Below, in pieces: positions 56,775 to 64,000 of a stretch of DNA of 64,000 nucleotides (positions are counted from its first letter, which is position 1; each line of letters begins with the position of its first letter). Source of the stretch: Chelativorans xinjiangensis. Its GTDB lineage: Bacteria > Pseudomonadota > Alphaproteobacteria > Rhizobiales > Rhizobiaceae. Below the pieces are notes generated by a model that was given only the letters and a program-made list of their open reading frames with translations, did no database searches and was not told the origin of the DNA. Made by a program: the position numbers and the translations under genes. The stretch lies in the NCBI RefSeq assembly GCF_009812055.1, contig NZ_WQNH01000011.1, positions 124,001-188,000 of the forward strand. Reading direction: 5' to 3'.

Positions 56775-57521
56775 TCACACCTGCGGCCGGAGCCGCGACC
56801 GGTAACGCTGCTGGCTGCCGATCAGGTGGACGCGCACGGCCTGGCGTGCCGCCTCCTCGTCGCGCAGGGAGATCGCCTCGGCGATGCGCCTGTGCTCCTC
56901 CTGGATCTTCAGGAGATAATCCTTCGGCGTCGCGGCGTCGGCGTCCGGCTGCAACATGGCGCGGGGGATGGCGCTGATGCCCAGCAGTTCCAGAAACTCC
57001 CGGAAGCGCGGATTGTTGGTGGCGTCGGCAATTGCCAAGTGGAAGGCCATGTCGGCATCGCGCGTCGGCTTGCCCTCGGCGATCAGCGCATCGATGTCGT
57101 CGTAGCGCTCCATGATCGCCTCTTCCTGTGCCGGCGAGCGGCGGGCGGCGGCAAGGGCGGCCGCCTCCATCTCCACTGCCGCCCGCAGCTCCAGGATTTC
57201 GATGATGGATGAAATCCGCGCCATGTCCGGCTGTGGGAAGGGCGAGCCGCCGGCCGGCCGGTTGTTGCGTACGAACACGCCCGCGCCCTGCCGCGCCTCG
57301 ACAAGGCTGTCGTAGCGCAGCGAGGCGATGGCCTCGCGCACGACGGTGCGGCTCACCTCGTAGTGCCGTGTCAGTTCGGCCTCGCTCGGCAGCTTTTCGC
57401 CGACGCTCAGCTCACCCTCGACGATGCGCCGCCTGAGATCGTCGCCGACCATGCCGACGAGGTTGATGCGGCCCTCGCGCCGTTCCGTTCCGCGTGGATT
57501 CCTGGAAGCGCCACCCGCCAT
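56775..57521 (-). CDS. GntR/FadR-family regulator of the uronate locus
   Basis: FCD-type GntR regulator of 248 aa. The winged helix covers about 25-85 (DDLRRRIVEGELSVGEKLPS, then LTRHYEVSRTVVREAIASL and RQGAGVFVRN). The FCD effector domain has the metal/ligand His and Asp in DADMAFHLAIADATNN and EEHRRIAEAI, and a His in AVRVHLIGS. It stands between the kdgD and dctP operons and faces dctP, so it is probably a repressor released by a uronate or aldarate intermediate. Confidence 0.9.
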   Translation of the reverse strand: MAGGASRNPRGTERREGRINLVGMVGDDLRRRIVEGELSVGEKLPSEAELTRHYEVSRTVVREAIASLRYDSLVEARQGAGVFVRNNRPAGGSPFPQPDMARISSIIEILELRAAVEMEAAALAAARRSPAQEEAIMERYDDIDALIAEGKPTRDADMAFHLAIADATNNPRFREFLELLGISAIPRAMLQPDADAATPKDYLLKIQEEHRRIAEAISLRDEEAARQAVRVHLIGSQQRYRSRLRPQV

Positions 57522-57600
57522 CTCGAACTCCTTCCATGCCGGCGCATGATTGTGCCGGTGGCCCCTTCCGTGTCAATGCGCGCTGCGTGCTTCGCTCTTG

Positions 57601-57658
57601 TTGACGCGGCTGCCAAAGACATATTATAAAAATCCAGGGATATATGACAACTATCATA
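57601..57658 (+). promoter_or_regulatory. dctP promoter with overlapping candidate GntR operator
   Basis: A TTGACG (57601) and a TATTATAAA stretch (57622-57630) make a plausible sigma-70 promoter. The palindrome TATGA CAACTA TCATA at 57643-57658 covers the expected start of transcription, a usual place for a repressor. The ribosome site GGGAGGA follows. Confidence 0.55.
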
Positions 57659-57673
57659 ACAGGGAGGAATAAA

Positions 57674-58660
57674 ATGAATGCGATAACGACGATCCGCGCC
57701 GCGACCATAGCCGGCGCTGTTCTTATTGCGGGTGCCGGATCCGCGGCCGCTGTAGACTGGCGCGGCTGGAATATCCATCCGGAAGGCTATCCCAACACCG
57801 TCGCGATGAAGCAGTTCGCCGACGAGGTGACCGAGAAAACGGAAGGGCGGATAAACGCGACCGTCTATGACAGTGCGGTGCTGGGCGACCAGCCCGATGC
57901 GATCGAGCAGACGCGCAACGGTGCGCTCGATTTCGGCAATTTCAACATGGGTCCGATGGGGCCGATCATCCCCGTCACCAACGTCGTCTCGCTGCCCTTC
58001 CTGTTCAAGGACGTTCAGCACATGTACCGCGTGATGGACGGCGAGATCGGAGCCCAGTTTTCCAAGGGTATGGAGGAGTACGGCCTGGTGTCGCTCGCCT
58101 GGTACGATTCAGGCTCGCGCAGCTTCTACAACGCCAAGCATCCCATCGCGAAGCCCGAGGACGTGAAGGGGCTCAAGATCCGGGTGATGAACAACGACCT
58201 CTATGTGGGAATGGTCGGCGAGCTTGACGGCAACGCCACGCCCATGGCCTTCGGCGAAGTCTACCAGTCGCTGAAGACAGGGGTGATCGACGGGGCGGAG
58301 AACAATTATGCGTCCTTCGATTCGACCGGCCACTACGAAGTGGCGCGCTATTACTCGATCACCGATCATCTGATCATTCCTGAATGCGTCTGCGTCGCCA
58401 AGTCGAGCTGGGACGAGCTGTCGCCGGAGGATCAGGAGATCGTCCGTCAGGCGGCCATCAGATCCGCCGAGACGCAGCGCAAGCTGTTCACCGAGCAGGT
58501 CATGGCTAGCCGGAAGAAGGTCGAGGAAGCCGGCGTGACCATCAACGAGGTCGCGGACAAGGCGGCTTTCCAGAAGGCGATGGAGCCGATCTACGCCACG
58601 TTCATCGAGGAGAATCCTGACCTTGAGCCGATGATCAAAGCGATCAAGGAAACCGAATAG
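57674..58660 (+). CDS. dctP: TRAP transporter solute-binding protein DctP
   Basis: Periplasmic binding protein of 328 aa. The signal peptide is 1 to about 25 (TIAGAVLIAGAGSAAA). The DctP pattern includes the conserved Arg region NDLYVGMVGELDGNATPM, AFGEVYQSLKTGVIDGAENN and the helical end KKVEEAGVTINEV. ATG 57674 follows GGGAGGAATAAA and replaces an in-frame start within the operator. The ligand is probably a hexuronate, given udh, kduI and kduD downstream. Confidence 0.93.
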   Translation: MNAITTIRAATIAGAVLIAGAGSAAAVDWRGWNIHPEGYPNTVAMKQFADEVTEKTEGRINATVYDSAVLGDQPDAIEQTRNGALDFGNFNMGPMGPIIPVTNVVSLPFLFKDVQHMYRVMDGEIGAQFSKGMEEYGLVSLAWYDSGSRSFYNAKHPIAKPEDVKGLKIRVMNNDLYVGMVGELDGNATPMAFGEVYQSLKTGVIDGAENNYASFDSTGHYEVARYYSITDHLIIPECVCVAKSSWDELSPEDQEIVRQAAIRSAETQRKLFTEQVMASRKKVEEAGVTINEVADKAAFQKAMEPIYATFIEENPDLEPMIKAIKETE

Positions 58661-58672
58661 GTTGAGAAACGC

Positions 58673-58695
58673 CGTCGGCGCCGCAGGCGCCGACG
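58673..58695 (+). promoter_or_regulatory. Intercistronic hairpin after dctP
   Basis: Perfect 10-bp stem CGTCGGCGCC / GGCGCCGACG with loop GCA, 12 bp after the dctP stop. Same position as the hairpins behind frcB, chvE and the 47348 gene. Confidence 0.7.
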
Positions 58696-58719
58696 TTCGG
58701 CGGCCAACGGAGACAGGCG

Positions 58720-59241
58720 ATGCAGGATGATCAGGGGCAGCCCGGCCATGCGGCGGGCGAGGGGGGTACGGTCGAGCGATTTCTGGACGCGGCTTCCGAA
58801 TTCTGCCTCCGCGTGGCCGGCGTGCTTCTGGTCATTCTCATCGTGATCTTCGGCTGGCTGGTCTACGGCCGCTACATCCTCAACAATACACCCACCTGGG
58901 TCGAGCAGGCCGCGCTTCTGATCGTCGCCTACGTGACCTTTCTCGGGGCGGCGGTCGGCATCCGCCGCAACACGCATCTCAGCATCGACTTCGTGCGTGA
59001 AGCGATGCCGCGGCTGCCGCGCAGGGTGCTGGAGGTGATCTCCGATGTGGCGCTCATCGTCTTCGGCGCCTTCATGGCGTGGCAGGGATGGCATCTCGTC
59101 GCCACCAACCTCAATCGAAAGATACCGCTTCTGGGCCTCTCGGAAAGCTGGCGCGCCGCGCCGCTCGTCATCTGCGGCGTTCTGATGGTTCTCTTCGTTT
59201 CCACCGGCCTCTATCGCCGCCTTCGCGCATTGGGCCGCTAG
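58720..59241 (+). CDS. dctQ: TRAP transporter small permease DctQ
   Basis: Small membrane subunit of 173 aa with four predicted helices (VAGVLLVILIVIFGWLVYGR; AALLIVAYVTFLGAAVGI; VISDVALIVFGAFMAW; PLVICGVLMVLFVS). The loop RRNTHLSIDFV is typical of DctQ. ATG 58720 opens MQDDQGQPGH. It lies between dctP and dctM. Confidence 0.93.
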   Translation: MQDDQGQPGHAAGEGGTVERFLDAASEFCLRVAGVLLVILIVIFGWLVYGRYILNNTPTWVEQAALLIVAYVTFLGAAVGIRRNTHLSIDFVREAMPRLPRRVLEVISDVALIVFGAFMAWQGWHLVATNLNRKIPLLGLSESWRAAPLVICGVLMVLFVSTGLYRRLRALGR

Positions 59242-59258
59242 CAAAAGGTCTGCCCCCT

Positions 59259-60536
59259 ATGGGTTTGGCATTACTCTTCGGCCTCTTCTTCGGCCTGATG
59301 GTTGCAGGCGTGCCGGTGGCCTTCGCGCTCGGCATCGCCACCGTCGCCGGCTTCCTCTATGAGGGCCTGCCGCTTTTCGTGGCGTTCCAGCGCATCCTTT
59401 CCGGCATCTCGGTCTTCTCGCTCCTGGCGATCCCCTTCTTCATCTTCGCCGGCGAATTGATGATGCAGGGCGGTATTGCCGCCAGGCTCGTGCGTCTCGC
59501 GGCGGCGGCCGTGGGCGCGCTGCGCGGCGGGTTGGGCGTCGTCAACGTCGCCTCCTCGATGCTCTTCGGGGGCATTTCCGGCTCAGCCGTGGCCGATACC
59601 TCGGCACTTGGCTCCATCCTGATTCCGGTTATGAAGGAAAAGGGCTATGATGCTGATTACAATGTGAATGTGACGGTCACGTCCTCCATTGCCGGTATCG
59701 TCATTCCGCCCAGCCACAACATGATCCTGTTTGCCGTCGCTGCAGGCGGCGTCTCGGTTTCCAGGCTCTTCATCGCCGGTATCGTGCCGGGCATCCTGAT
59801 GTGCCTGTGCCTTGGCATCGCCGCCTATCTGGTGGCCGTGAAGCGCGGCTATGGCGGCGAGGCTTTCCCGGGCTGGGCGGTGTTGGCGTCGAGCTTCGTC
59901 GTCGCCCTTCCCGGCCTCTTCACCGCCGTCATCATCGTCGGCGGCGTGCTCTCCGGCATCATGACGGTGACGGAGTCGGGCGCCCTCGGTGCAATCTACG
60001 CGATTGCCGTGACGACGCTGGTCTACCGCGAACTGACGTGGAAAAACTTCAAGGTGGCGGTGCTACGGTCCGTCATCACCACGTCGCTGGTGATGATCCT
60101 GGTCGGCTGCGCCTCAGGCTTCGCCTATCTCCTGGCACTCTATCGGGTACCGGAGCTGCTTGCCGGCGCGGTTACCATCGTCTCCGACGACCCGCTCGTC
60201 ATCCTGCTCATGCTCAACCTCATCCTTTTGGCGCTGGGCATGATCATGGACATGGCGGCGCTGATCCTCATCTGCACGCCGATCTTCCTGCCGGTTGCCG
60301 TCTCCATCGGCGTCGACCCAATACAGTTCGGCATCATCCTGCTGATGAACCTTGGCCTCGGGCTGTGCACGCCGCCGGTCGGGGCGTGCCTGTTCGTCGG
60401 CTGCGCCGTTGGCGGGGTGAAGATACAGGACGCGGTGAAGACGATCTGGCCGTTCTATCTGGCCATCCTCGTCGCGCTGCTCTTGACGACGTATATTCCG
60501 GCCATATCGATGACACTGCCCAATCTGTTCCAATAG
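59259..60536 (+). CDS. dctM: TRAP transporter large permease DctM
   Basis: Large permease of 425 aa with about 12 helices. Marks are AIPFFIFAGELMMQGGIAARL, LFGGISGSAVADTSALGSILIP and the end block LGLCTPPVGACLFVGCAVG. ATG 59259 starts MGLALLFGLFFGLM. It couples uptake to the sodium gradient in known members. The last bases (CTGTTCCAATAG) are partly repeated just after the stop (CTGTTCCAATGAG). Confidence 0.94.
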   Translation: MGLALLFGLFFGLMVAGVPVAFALGIATVAGFLYEGLPLFVAFQRILSGISVFSLLAIPFFIFAGELMMQGGIAARLVRLAAAAVGALRGGLGVVNVASSMLFGGISGSAVADTSALGSILIPVMKEKGYDADYNVNVTVTSSIAGIVIPPSHNMILFAVAAGGVSVSRLFIAGIVPGILMCLCLGIAAYLVAVKRGYGGEAFPGWAVLASSFVVALPGLFTAVIIVGGVLSGIMTVTESGALGAIYAIAVTTLVYRELTWKNFKVAVLRSVITTSLVMILVGCASGFAYLLALYRVPELLAGAVTIVSDDPLVILLMLNLILLALGMIMDMAALILICTPIFLPVAVSIGVDPIQFGIILLMNLGLGLCTPPVGACLFVGCAVGGVKIQDAVKTIWPFYLAILVALLLTTYIPAISMTLPNLFQ

Positions 60537-60562
60537 GCCAACCTGTTCCAATGAGAGTACCC

Positions 60563-61360
60563 ATGCTGAAACGACTTCTCATCACCGGTGCCGGCGGCGG
60601 GCTGGGCAAGATGGCCCGCCAAAGGCTTGCCCATCTCGCCGAGACGCTGCGCGTCTCCGACATCGCCGATATCGGCCCCGCCGGGCCGAACGAGGAATGC
60701 GTACAATGCGACCTTGGCGACGCCCGCGCCGTGGAACGCCTGGTCGAGGGTTGCGACGGCGTCGTGCATCTGGGCGGCCAGTCGGTGGAGGACAAGTTCT
60801 CCGTCATCGCCAACGCCAACATCCACGGCGTCTTCCACCTCTATGAAGCCGCCCGCAAGCATGGCTGCAACCGTATCTTCTTTGCCAGCTCCAATCACGT
60901 GATCGGGCTCTACAGCCAGGACCAGCACCTCGACCACACCGCACCGCCCAGGCCCGATACGCTTTACGGCGTCTCCAAGCACTTCGGCGAGGGGCTGGCG
61001 CAGATGTACCACCACCGCTTCGGCATCGAGACCGCCCTTGTGCGCATCGGCTCGTGCTTTCCGAAGCCCGTCGACCGCCGCATGCTGGCCACGTGGCTGA
61101 GCCCCGACGACTTCGTCTCGCTGGTCGAGCGCGTCTTCGCCGTGCCGCGGCTCGGCTGCCCGGTCATCTACGGCGTATCCCACAACGACGATTGCTGGTG
61201 GGACAACAGCCATGTCGGCTATCTCGGCTGGCGGCCGAAGGACAACTCGGCCGTCTACCGCGACGAGGTCTACGCCAAGGCTCCGCCGCCGGCCAAGGAC
61301 GCGCCGGAGGCCTTTTATCAGGGCGGTCTCTTCGTGGTGGAGCCGATCCGCGAGGAGTAG
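60563..61360 (+). CDS. udh: Uronate dehydrogenase
   Basis: NAD-dependent enzyme oxidising D-galacturonate and D-glucuronate to aldarolactones (265 aa, equal to the Agrobacterium enzyme). The dinucleotide motif is LITGAGGGLGKMA, the Ser block FFASSNHVIGLY and the catalytic Tyr in YGVSKHFGE; VRIGSC and WWDNSHVGYLGW are further family marks. An in-frame ATG at 60551 would add four residues. Its product feeds gli and gci on the other side of the locus. Confidence 0.93.
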   Translation: MLKRLLITGAGGGLGKMARQRLAHLAETLRVSDIADIGPAGPNEECVQCDLGDARAVERLVEGCDGVVHLGGQSVEDKFSVIANANIHGVFHLYEAARKHGCNRIFFASSNHVIGLYSQDQHLDHTAPPRPDTLYGVSKHFGEGLAQMYHHRFGIETALVRIGSCFPKPVDRRMLATWLSPDDFVSLVERVFAVPRLGCPVIYGVSHNDDCWWDNSHVGYLGWRPKDNSAVYRDEVYAKAPPPAKDAPEAFYQGGLFVVEPIREE

Positions 61361-61419
61361 CGGACCGCCGAAGTCCGTTTTCGGCCCCGATCGGAGGGCC
61401 AACTGCAGGAGGAGGAGTC

Positions 61420-62244
61420 ATGACGACGGAAACCCGCCGCCCGATCCACCCGGAATTCGCGAAGACCATGACGACGGAGGAACTGCGCCGGCATTTCCTC
61501 ATCGAGGACCTGTTCCAGCCGGGCAAGGCGCGCCTCGTCTATTCCCACCACGACCGGATGATCATTGGCGGCGTCGAGCCGGTGGGCGGAGCGGTTACCA
61601 TCGACCATGTTCCCGAGGCCGGCACCGAGAGCCTGCTCGACCGCCGCGAGATCGGCATCGCCTGCGTGCGCGGTTCAGGCGAAATCCGCGCCGGCAGCGA
61701 CAGCTACGAGGTGGCGGACGGCGACATGCTCTATGTGGGCATGGGCGCCGGGCCGCTTTCCTTTTCGGGCGATGGCGCGCGCTTCTATCTCGTCTCCGCG
61801 CCGGCGCACCGCACCTGCCCGACGCGGCTCATCAGGATCGACGATGCGGCGCAGGTGGCGCTCGGCAGTACCGAAAGCAGCAACGAGCGCGTCATCTACC
61901 AGTTCATCCACCCCGACGTTCTGGAGACCTGCCAGCTCGTCATGGGCATGACGCGGCTCGCGACCGGTTCCATCTGGAACACCATGCCGGCACATCTGCA
62001 CGACCGCCGCTCGGAGGTCTATTTTTACCGCGATCTGGCGGAGGATCATCGGGTCTTCCATCTGATGGGCGAGCCGCAGGAGACGCGGCATCTGGTGGTC
62101 GCCAACCACCAGGCGGTGATCTCGCCGAGCTGGTCGATCCATTCCGGCGCCGGCACTTCCTCCTACACCTTCATCTGGGCCATGGCCGGCGATAATATCG
62201 ACTACAAGGACGTGGAGATGGTGGAGATCGGAGGCATGCGGTGA
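61420..62244 (+). CDS. kduI: 5-dehydro-4-deoxy-D-glucuronate isomerase
   Basis: Cupin-fold isomerase of 274 aa converting 5-keto-4-deoxyuronate, the product of polyuronide lyases, to 3-deoxy-D-glycero-2,5-hexodiulosonate. Marks are SHHDRMIIGGVEP, the metal-binding block AHLHDRRSEVYFY (about 189-201) and GMGAGPLSF. The start ATG 61420 has GGAGGAGG close by. It is translationally coupled with kduD. Confidence 0.94.
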   Translation: MTTETRRPIHPEFAKTMTTEELRRHFLIEDLFQPGKARLVYSHHDRMIIGGVEPVGGAVTIDHVPEAGTESLLDRREIGIACVRGSGEIRAGSDSYEVADGDMLYVGMGAGPLSFSGDGARFYLVSAPAHRTCPTRLIRIDDAAQVALGSTESSNERVIYQFIHPDVLETCQLVMGMTRLATGSIWNTMPAHLHDRRSEVYFYRDLAEDHRVFHLMGEPQETRHLVVANHQAVISPSWSIHSGAGTSSYTFIWAMAGDNIDYKDVEMVEIGGMR

Positions 62245-62990
62245 AGCCGTTCGACCTTTCGCGCCGCCGCGCCCTGGTGACGGGCGCCAATACGGGCATC
62301 GGCCAAGGGATCGCCGAGGCGCTGGCCCGGGCGGGCGCGCACGTCGTCTGCGCGGGCCGGTCCGCCATGGACGAAACCGTAGAGCGCATTCGTTCGCTCG
62401 GAGGCAGCGCCGAGGGGCTGGCGCTCGACCTGGCCGACCCGAAGGCCGCCGCAGGGAAAGTCGAGGAGGTGGCCGGGGAGGGGCTCGACATCCTCGTCAA
62501 CAATGCCGGCATCATCCGCCGCGCCGACGCGGTGGACTTCCAGGAAGCCGACTGGGACGAGGTGATCGACGTCAACCTGAAGGCGGCGTTCCTTTTGTCC
62601 CAGGCCTTCGGGCGGGCCGCGCTCGCGCGGGGGGCTGGCGGGCGCATCATCAACATCGCCTCGGTGCTCTCCTTCCAGGGCGGCATACGCGTCGCCTCCT
62701 ACACGGCCTCCAAGCACGGCATCGTTGGGCTGACGCGGCTACTGGCCTGCGAATGGGCGGCCAAGGGCATCAACGTCAACGCCATCGCGCCGGGCTACAT
62801 CGCCACCTCGAACACCAAGGCGCTGCGCGAGGACGAGGCACGCTATCGGGCGATCCTGGAACGTATCCCGGCCGGCCGCTGGGGCGAGCCGTCGGACATC
62901 GGCGGCGCCGCGGTGTTTCTGGCGTCGGACGCGGCGGCGTATGTGCACGGGGCCGTGCTGCCGGTCGATGGAGGGTGGCTGGCGCGGTGA
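62241..62990 (+). CDS. kduD: 2-dehydro-3-deoxy-D-gluconate 5-dehydrogenase
   Basis: SDR enzyme of 249 aa reducing the KduI product to 2-keto-3-deoxygluconate. Marks are VTGANTGIGQGIAEAL (14-29), NNAGIIRRADAVDF, the Ser in IASVLSFQG, YTASKHG and the end AAYVHGAVLPVDGGWLAR. GTG 62241 overlaps the kduI stop by four bases. No KDG kinase follows in the window; dgoK at 44361 or another enzyme would be needed. Confidence 0.93.
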   Translation: MKPFDLSRRRALVTGANTGIGQGIAEALARAGAHVVCAGRSAMDETVERIRSLGGSAEGLALDLADPKAAAGKVEEVAGEGLDILVNNAGIIRRADAVDFQEADWDEVIDVNLKAAFLLSQAFGRAALARGAGGRIINIASVLSFQGGIRVASYTASKHGIVGLTRLLACEWAAKGINVNAIAPGYIATSNTKALREDEARYRAILERIPAGRWGEPSDIGGAAVFLASDAAAYVHGAVLPVDGGWLAR

Positions 62991-63003
62991 TTAACTCAAC
63001 GCA

Positions 63004-63111
63004 GCGTCATTCCGGAAGCCGGAGCGATAGCGGAGGCTGTCCGGAACCCATTCCGGAATGTCGATGTCACGGAATGGGTCCCGGACAAGCCTTCGGCTTT
63101 CCGGGATGACG
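63004..63111. repeat. Palindromic repeat family C, copy 4
   Basis: GCGTCATTCCGGAAGCCGG and complement enclose CCGGAACCCATTCCGG ... CACGGAATGGGTCCCGG. It lies between the convergent kduD and araC-type genes. Confidence 0.85.
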
Positions 63112-63154
63112 TGCGGGCTAGGATCGCGCCAGACAGCCGGGCGAGCGTTCGCTC

Positions 63155-64000
63155 CTACTCCACCCTCTCCACCAGCGGATAGATGACCTGCCCATCCTCC
63201 TCGCCGCGCGGGAACTTGCCGTCCTGGCTCTCCCTCACCGCCAGCTTGTAGCCGGCGGGGCTGGTGCCGATGTGGCGCTTGAACATGCGTGAGAAATAGT
63301 AGACGTCGCAATAGCCGACGAGCGCGGCGGTCTCGCCCACGGTGTTGCCGCTGGCAAGCAGGTTCATCGCCCGTTCCATGCGCTTGAATTCCTGGAACTT
63401 CCTCGGCGTCCAGCCGATCTGGCGGCGGAACTCGCGCTTGAAATAGTCCGGATTGTAGGGTGCATCGGCGACCACGCGCTCGGCGATGTCCTCGTCCAGC
63501 GGGTCGGCTGTGATGCGCGTTGCCGCCAGCATGATACCGAGCGAGATGCCGTCGGCGTTTCCCACGGCGCTGACGGGCTGCGCGTTCCAGGCGATGAACG
63601 CGTCCTCCAGGAACTCGATGAGGATGAACATGAAGAGGTGGTGCTGGATAAGCGTCGTCGAGGAAGCCGGCGCGATGTCGTGATAATAGCGCACCACCGG
63701 CTCCAGGAGCGGCCAGCGCGAGAAACGCACGGCCCGATTGATGCGCATCTGCGCGATGAGGTCGTGCTTGCCGAAGAGGTCGAGCGTGAAGTGCTGGGCG
63801 ACCCCGGTATAGGCTTCGCCCGAGGCATGCCAGCCGACGAAGCGGCTGCCCGCCGGGATCAGCATCGCGTCGCCGGGCGCCAGCGTGTAGGCGCCGTCAT
63901 CGACCATATAGCTGCCGCTGCCGGTGAGGCAGATGACGAGGTCATGCACGCTGTTCGACTTGTCGACGCGCCAGGTGCGCGAGTGCTGCATCTTGATGGT
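63155..64000 (-). CDS. AraC-family regulator (5' end beyond window)
   Basis: A sugar-sensing regulator, at least 281 aa visible. The frame continues past the last in-window ATG at 63991 to the window edge, and the cupin-like domain seems to lack its first strands, so the true start is probably outside. The sensor part shows LAPGDAMLIPAGSRFVGW. The two helix-turn-helix units at the C-terminus read DIAERVVADAPYNPDYFKRE and GETAALVGYCDVYYFSRMFK, with GTSPAGYKLAVR after them. The target genes lie outside or cannot be named. Confidence 0.85.
   Translation of the reverse strand, partial: TIKMQHSRTWRVDKSNSVHDLVICLTGSGSYMVDDGAYTLAPGDAMLIPAGSRFVGWHASGEAYTGVAQHFTLDLFGKHDLIAQMRINRAVRFSRWPLLEPVVRYYHDIAPASSTTLIQHHLFMFILIEFLEDAFIAWNAQPVSAVGNADGISLGIMLAATRITADPLDEDIAERVVADAPYNPDYFKREFRRQIGWTPRKFQEFKRMERAMNLLASGNTVGETAALVGYCDVYYFSRMFKRHIGTSPAGYKLAVRESQDGKFPRGEEDGQVIYPLVERVE

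Overview
The window reads as chromosome of a high-GC alphaproteobacterium of the Hyphomicrobiales (rhizobial type, close to the Phyllobacteriaceae/Rhizobiaceae group). The grounds are the gene order mutY, DUF721, dsbA-like, smc, ppdK; sugar-transport and sugar-acid loci of the frc, chvE-gguABC and gli-gci-kdgD-udh kinds known from Sinorhizobium and Agrobacterium; and many palindromic intergenic repeats typical of rhizobia. The genus cannot be fixed from sequence alone.

Layout. 1-4.7 kb: 5' part of a secreted DUF4139-like protein, an ISAs1-family insertion sequence nested in a palindromic repeat, a HAD hydrolase, mutY and a DUF721 gene. 4.8-16 kb: housekeeping block (dsbA-like lipoprotein, smc, ppdK, DUF1499 protein, MBL hydrolase, bioY) with one frameshifted VOC gene. 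16-27.7 kb: nucleotide-sugar and polysaccharide genes (galE, sugar transferase, CapD/FlaA1-type epimerase, phosphomannomutase, DegT aminotransferase), then cysD-cysNC-cysQ for PAPS supply and PAP removal. A tRNA-Gln with a repeat-flanked GIY-YIG gene and a PIN/Phd toxin-antitoxin pair sit inside this block.

27.8-64 kb is a carbohydrate-catabolism region with five import systems or pathways. (1) Fructose-type ABC transporter frcBCA with divergent ROK regulator frcR and kinase frcK. (2) gbpR / chvE-gguABC followed by a dehydratase/sugar-dehydrogenase fusion, a ketoglutarate-semialdehyde dehydrogenase, dgoK and dgoA: uptake and oxidation of L-arabinose and D-galactose. (3) A LacI-controlled ABC transporter with a GH63/MGH1-like glycosidase. 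(4) A GntR-controlled uronate locus: gli-gci-kdgD on one side, the TRAP transporter dctPQM with udh, kduI and kduD on the other. (5) The start of an AraC-type regulator at the right edge.

The intergenic spaces hold at least four repeat families (called A to D here) plus a 45-bp direct repeat flanking the GIY-YIG gene. The most unusual items are the tRNA/GIY-YIG/repeat module, the stop-less fusion of L-arabonate dehydratase to L-arabinose dehydrogenase, and two 87-89 bp tandem duplications inside one insertion sequence. No CRISPR array, phage or clear defence island was seen.
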